Source of the DNA: CAZADH01 sp964483805
GTDB lineage: Bacteria > Muiribacteriota > Ozemobacteria > Ozemobacterales > Ozemobacteraceae
NCBI GenBank assembly: GCA_964483805.1
Contig: CAZADH010000001.1
Location: 57,953-121,952, forward strand
Reading direction: 5' to 3'
Length of the DNA: 64,000 nucleotides
Positions 62,245 to 64,000 of the stretch are shown one piece after another. Position numbers and translations under genes: made by a program. A model generated the notes under the pieces. The model saw nothing but the letters and a program-made list of their open reading frames with translations. It did no database searches and was not told the origin of the DNA. The first letter of the stretch is position 1; each line of letters opens with the position of its first letter.

Positions 62245-64000
62245 TCACACGTTCTTGAGTTTGATCTGCACGCGGCCTTTCTGATAGCCTGCGCTCTTGT
62301 CCTTGTCGTGAAATACAATGTAGTTATTCTCGATCAACTGCGTCACCAGTTGCTCGACCTTGCTGAAGCGGAACTGCTCGTCTTCATACTTGGGACCCAG
62401 CTCGATGAACTTGTTGTCCTCGATGAAGAACAGATACTGCATGACGCTGAAGATGCCTTCCGGAGCATCGCGGTTTTTGTCGAGATACAGGTTGACCACG
62501 TCGACCTTGGGAATACGGGCCGGATCTTTGCCCATCTCTTCAGCCTTGTGGCGAAGCTGGTTGCAGATCTCTTTGGTGTCGGCCCAATCCTTGGCCTGGA
62601 TCATCGCGCAATCGAGATCGTATTCGATATCGCCGCTGCCCTTGCAGTGATACATCGTCGGGCGTTCAGCCGATTCGGTGGCGTCGATGAAACAGCCTTC
62701 CTTCGACAGCGAACTGATGACCATGATCGGATTGCGCAACTCGATCGAGAGCCCTTTCAGCTCGGTCGAAATCTCTTCGACCTTGAACTTCTCGTCGTTG
62801 TAATTGCGCGACAACGGCATCTTCTGGATGTAATCGATGAAGATCATGATGTCTTCGGTGTTGAAGTCCTGCATCGTGTTGTAGGCGTACGATCGGATGC
62901 GATCGATCGTGTCTTCTTTGGTTGCCTCGACGATGTAGAAATAGTCCATGTACGCTTGCATCTTGCGCCAACCGCCCATGAACTTCGCGTCCATGATCAT
63001 GTCGGAGCGAATGCGTTTGCGCTGCAACGAATCGGGGTTCAACCGGCTCTCCTTGGCGAGCAGGCGGTAGGTCAGGTTCTTCTTCGTTTGCTCGTAGGTG
63101 AAGAACAGCACCGGGATCTTGCAGTTCGTCGCCACGTTCGTCGCCATCTCGAGCGTGAACGTCGTTTTGCCGCGGCGCGGCGCGCCGGCGATGGCATACA
63201 TGAAGCCCTTGCGGAACCCCGACAACGCCTGGCACAACAGGTTGAACGGCGCGAAGTTGTAGCCGATGATCTCGACCTCGCCGTCGGTTTCTCGACGTTC
63301 GATGTCTTTGACGATGTCGCGCATCTCGTCTTTGACCAGGTTGATGCGTTTCTGCGTCTTGCTGCGCTGAATCGCGCGCACCTCGGTGACGACCTTGTTG
63401 GCAAAGTTCTCGAGCGTTAACTGCGCGTCGGGATCGGGCTTGTCGACATAATCGACGATGCGCGCGGCGATGTCTTTGAGTTTGCGCTTGAGGGCCTGCT
63501 CCTTGAGCAGGTTCATGTAATGCAGAACCTGATTCAGGGTCGGGCTCGGTTGGGCGAGCACCCGGTTGAGGAAGGCCTGCATCGGCTCGTCGTACATGCT
63601 CTGCTGTTTGAGCTTGTTCTTGAGGATGATGCGGTCGATGAGCGAACCCTCTTTGTTCTCTTCGCGCAACGCCAGAATTGCCCGACAGATGGCTCGCGAA
63701 TACCGGGTCGAGAACAATTCGGGGATCAACCCGTTGGCCAGCGCCTTGTCGAGGATGAACGGATCGCCCAGCACGCCGGACAGCATCGTGCATTCCATCT
63801 CTTCGTCGCCGACCGTGCCGTAACCCGGGGGCGGCGACAGCAGTTCCTCGTCGACGACCGCTGGCACCACGGGCGCCGCCGTGTGTGCCGGGGCTGGGCG
63901 TGGAGTGGCAGGTGCAGGCGGTGTTGGCGGCGGTGCATAAGTATCGGCAGGAGGAGCAGCCTCGTAAACCGGCTCGGCTGATGTATTGTCGATGTATTGC
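62245..64000 (-). CDS. DnaB-type replicative helicase with Pro/Ala-rich N-terminal extension (5' partial)
   Basis: The frame stays open to the right window edge, so the N-terminus is missing. The visible N-terminal part (64000 to about 63820) is a Pro/Ala/Thr-rich linker, unusual for DnaB. It is followed by a DnaB N-domain (ECTMLSGVLGDPFILDKAL...LFSTRYSRAICRAILAL) and a RecA-like domain: GFRKGFMYAIAGAPRRGKTTF (Walker A), MIFIDYIQKMPLSRN (Walker B), VISSLSK, SGDIEYDLD (C-terminal motif region), VVNLYLDKNRDAPEG. These match the DnaB order, but the core is more divergent than housekeeping DnaB (e.g. Arg-Arg in the P-loop). It could be a phage- or plasmid-like or lineage-specific helicase. Confidence 0.85.
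   Translation of the reverse strand, partial: QYIDNTSAEPVYEAAPPADTYAPPPTPPAPATPRPAPAHTAAPVVPAVVDEELLSPPPGYGTVGDEEMECTMLSGVLGDPFILDKALANGLIPELFSTRYSRAICRAILALREENKEGSLIDRIILKNKLKQQSMYDEPMQAFLNRVLAQPSPTLNQVLHYMNLLKEQALKRKLKDIAARIVDYVDKPDPDAQLTLENFANKVVTEVRAIQRSKTQKRINLVKDEMRDIVKDIERRETDGEVEIIGYNFAPFNLLCQALSGFRKGFMYAIAGAPRRGKTTFTLEMATNVATNCKIPVLFFTYEQTKKNLTYRLLAKESRLNPDSLQRKRIRSDMIMDAKFMGGWRKMQAYMDYFYIVEATKEDTIDRIRSYAYNTMQDFNTEDIMIFIDYIQKMPLSRNYNDEKFKVEEISTELKGLSIELRNPIMVISSLSKEGCFIDATESAERPTMYHCKGSGDIEYDLDCAMIQAKDWADTKEICNQLRHKAEEMGKDPARIPKVDVVNLYLDKNRDAPEGIFSVMQYLFFIEDNKFIELGPKYEDEQFRFSKVEQLVTQLIENNYIVFHDKDKSAGYQKGRVQIKLKNV

Overview
This window is a GC-rich (roughly 60-63% by eye) bacterial chromosome segment. 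It carries about 39 genes and no rRNA, tRNA, CRISPR array or complete insertion sequence that I could recognise. A run of 10 N at 41259-41268 and an adjacent frameshift indicate a draft or metagenome-assembled contig. Many lipoprotein and Sec signal peptides point to a cell envelope with an elaborate exported proteome. Very large surface proteins (papain + FN3 + Ig-like + FGE-type domains, a FlgD-like C-terminal domain, parallel beta-helix) resemble uncultured lineages such as Riflebacteria, Planctomycetota or Lentisphaerota. That placement is a guess from gene content only.

Layout. 1-10254: two tandem paralogous surface proteins. The first has lost the catalytic Cys and His of its papain domain; the second keeps them. 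10481-12112: a lipoprotein. 12152-17836 (minus): a compact five-gene operon (ChrB-like protein, J-domain pseudokinase, vWA+DUF2135-like protein, pyruvate-kinase-like barrel, divergent adenylosuccinate-synthetase-like enzyme), which I consider the best candidate for an undescribed system. Divergent from it, 17933-20399 encodes a membrane protein with two CxxC pairs and a secreted YiiX-type permuted papain amidase. 20504-23908: a secreted beta-propeller-like protein, an exported EEP-family hydrolase and a VanX-type dipeptidase. 24101-26933: an ArsR-type regulator with an AT-rich operator and a four-domain sulfur-transfer fusion (CoA-disulfide-reductase, rhodanese, TusA, DsrE). 27277-28188: an Rpn/PF04754-type nuclease. 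28309-37549 (minus): exported proteins (MEMO-CapA fusion, DUF3160, M30-like metalloprotease lipoprotein) plus a coiled-coil membrane protein and a pterin dehydratase. 37831-45824: a surface-protein operon (giant Ig-like/FlgD-like protein, TPR lipoprotein, beta-helix lipoprotein). 45963-50734: a phosphatase, an HD-GYP protein, a BMP-type binding protein, a methyltransferase and a YkgJ cysteine-cluster protein. 50838-56151: leuS, an SRAP protein, a zinc-ribbon TPR protein and ilvE. 56182-60325 (minus): MoxR - DUF58 - transglutaminase, each overlapping the next by 4 nt. 60396-64000 (minus): a TPR-like lipoprotein and a DnaB-type helicase truncated by the window edge.

A second signal cuts across all genes: the interrupted palindrome AATAC-N3-GTATT occurs seven times exactly and at least eight more times with one mismatch, although zero-order expectation for the exact 10-base pattern is well below one. 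Many copies lie at gene starts or just at stop codons. It looks like a genome-wide iterated element of unknown function.
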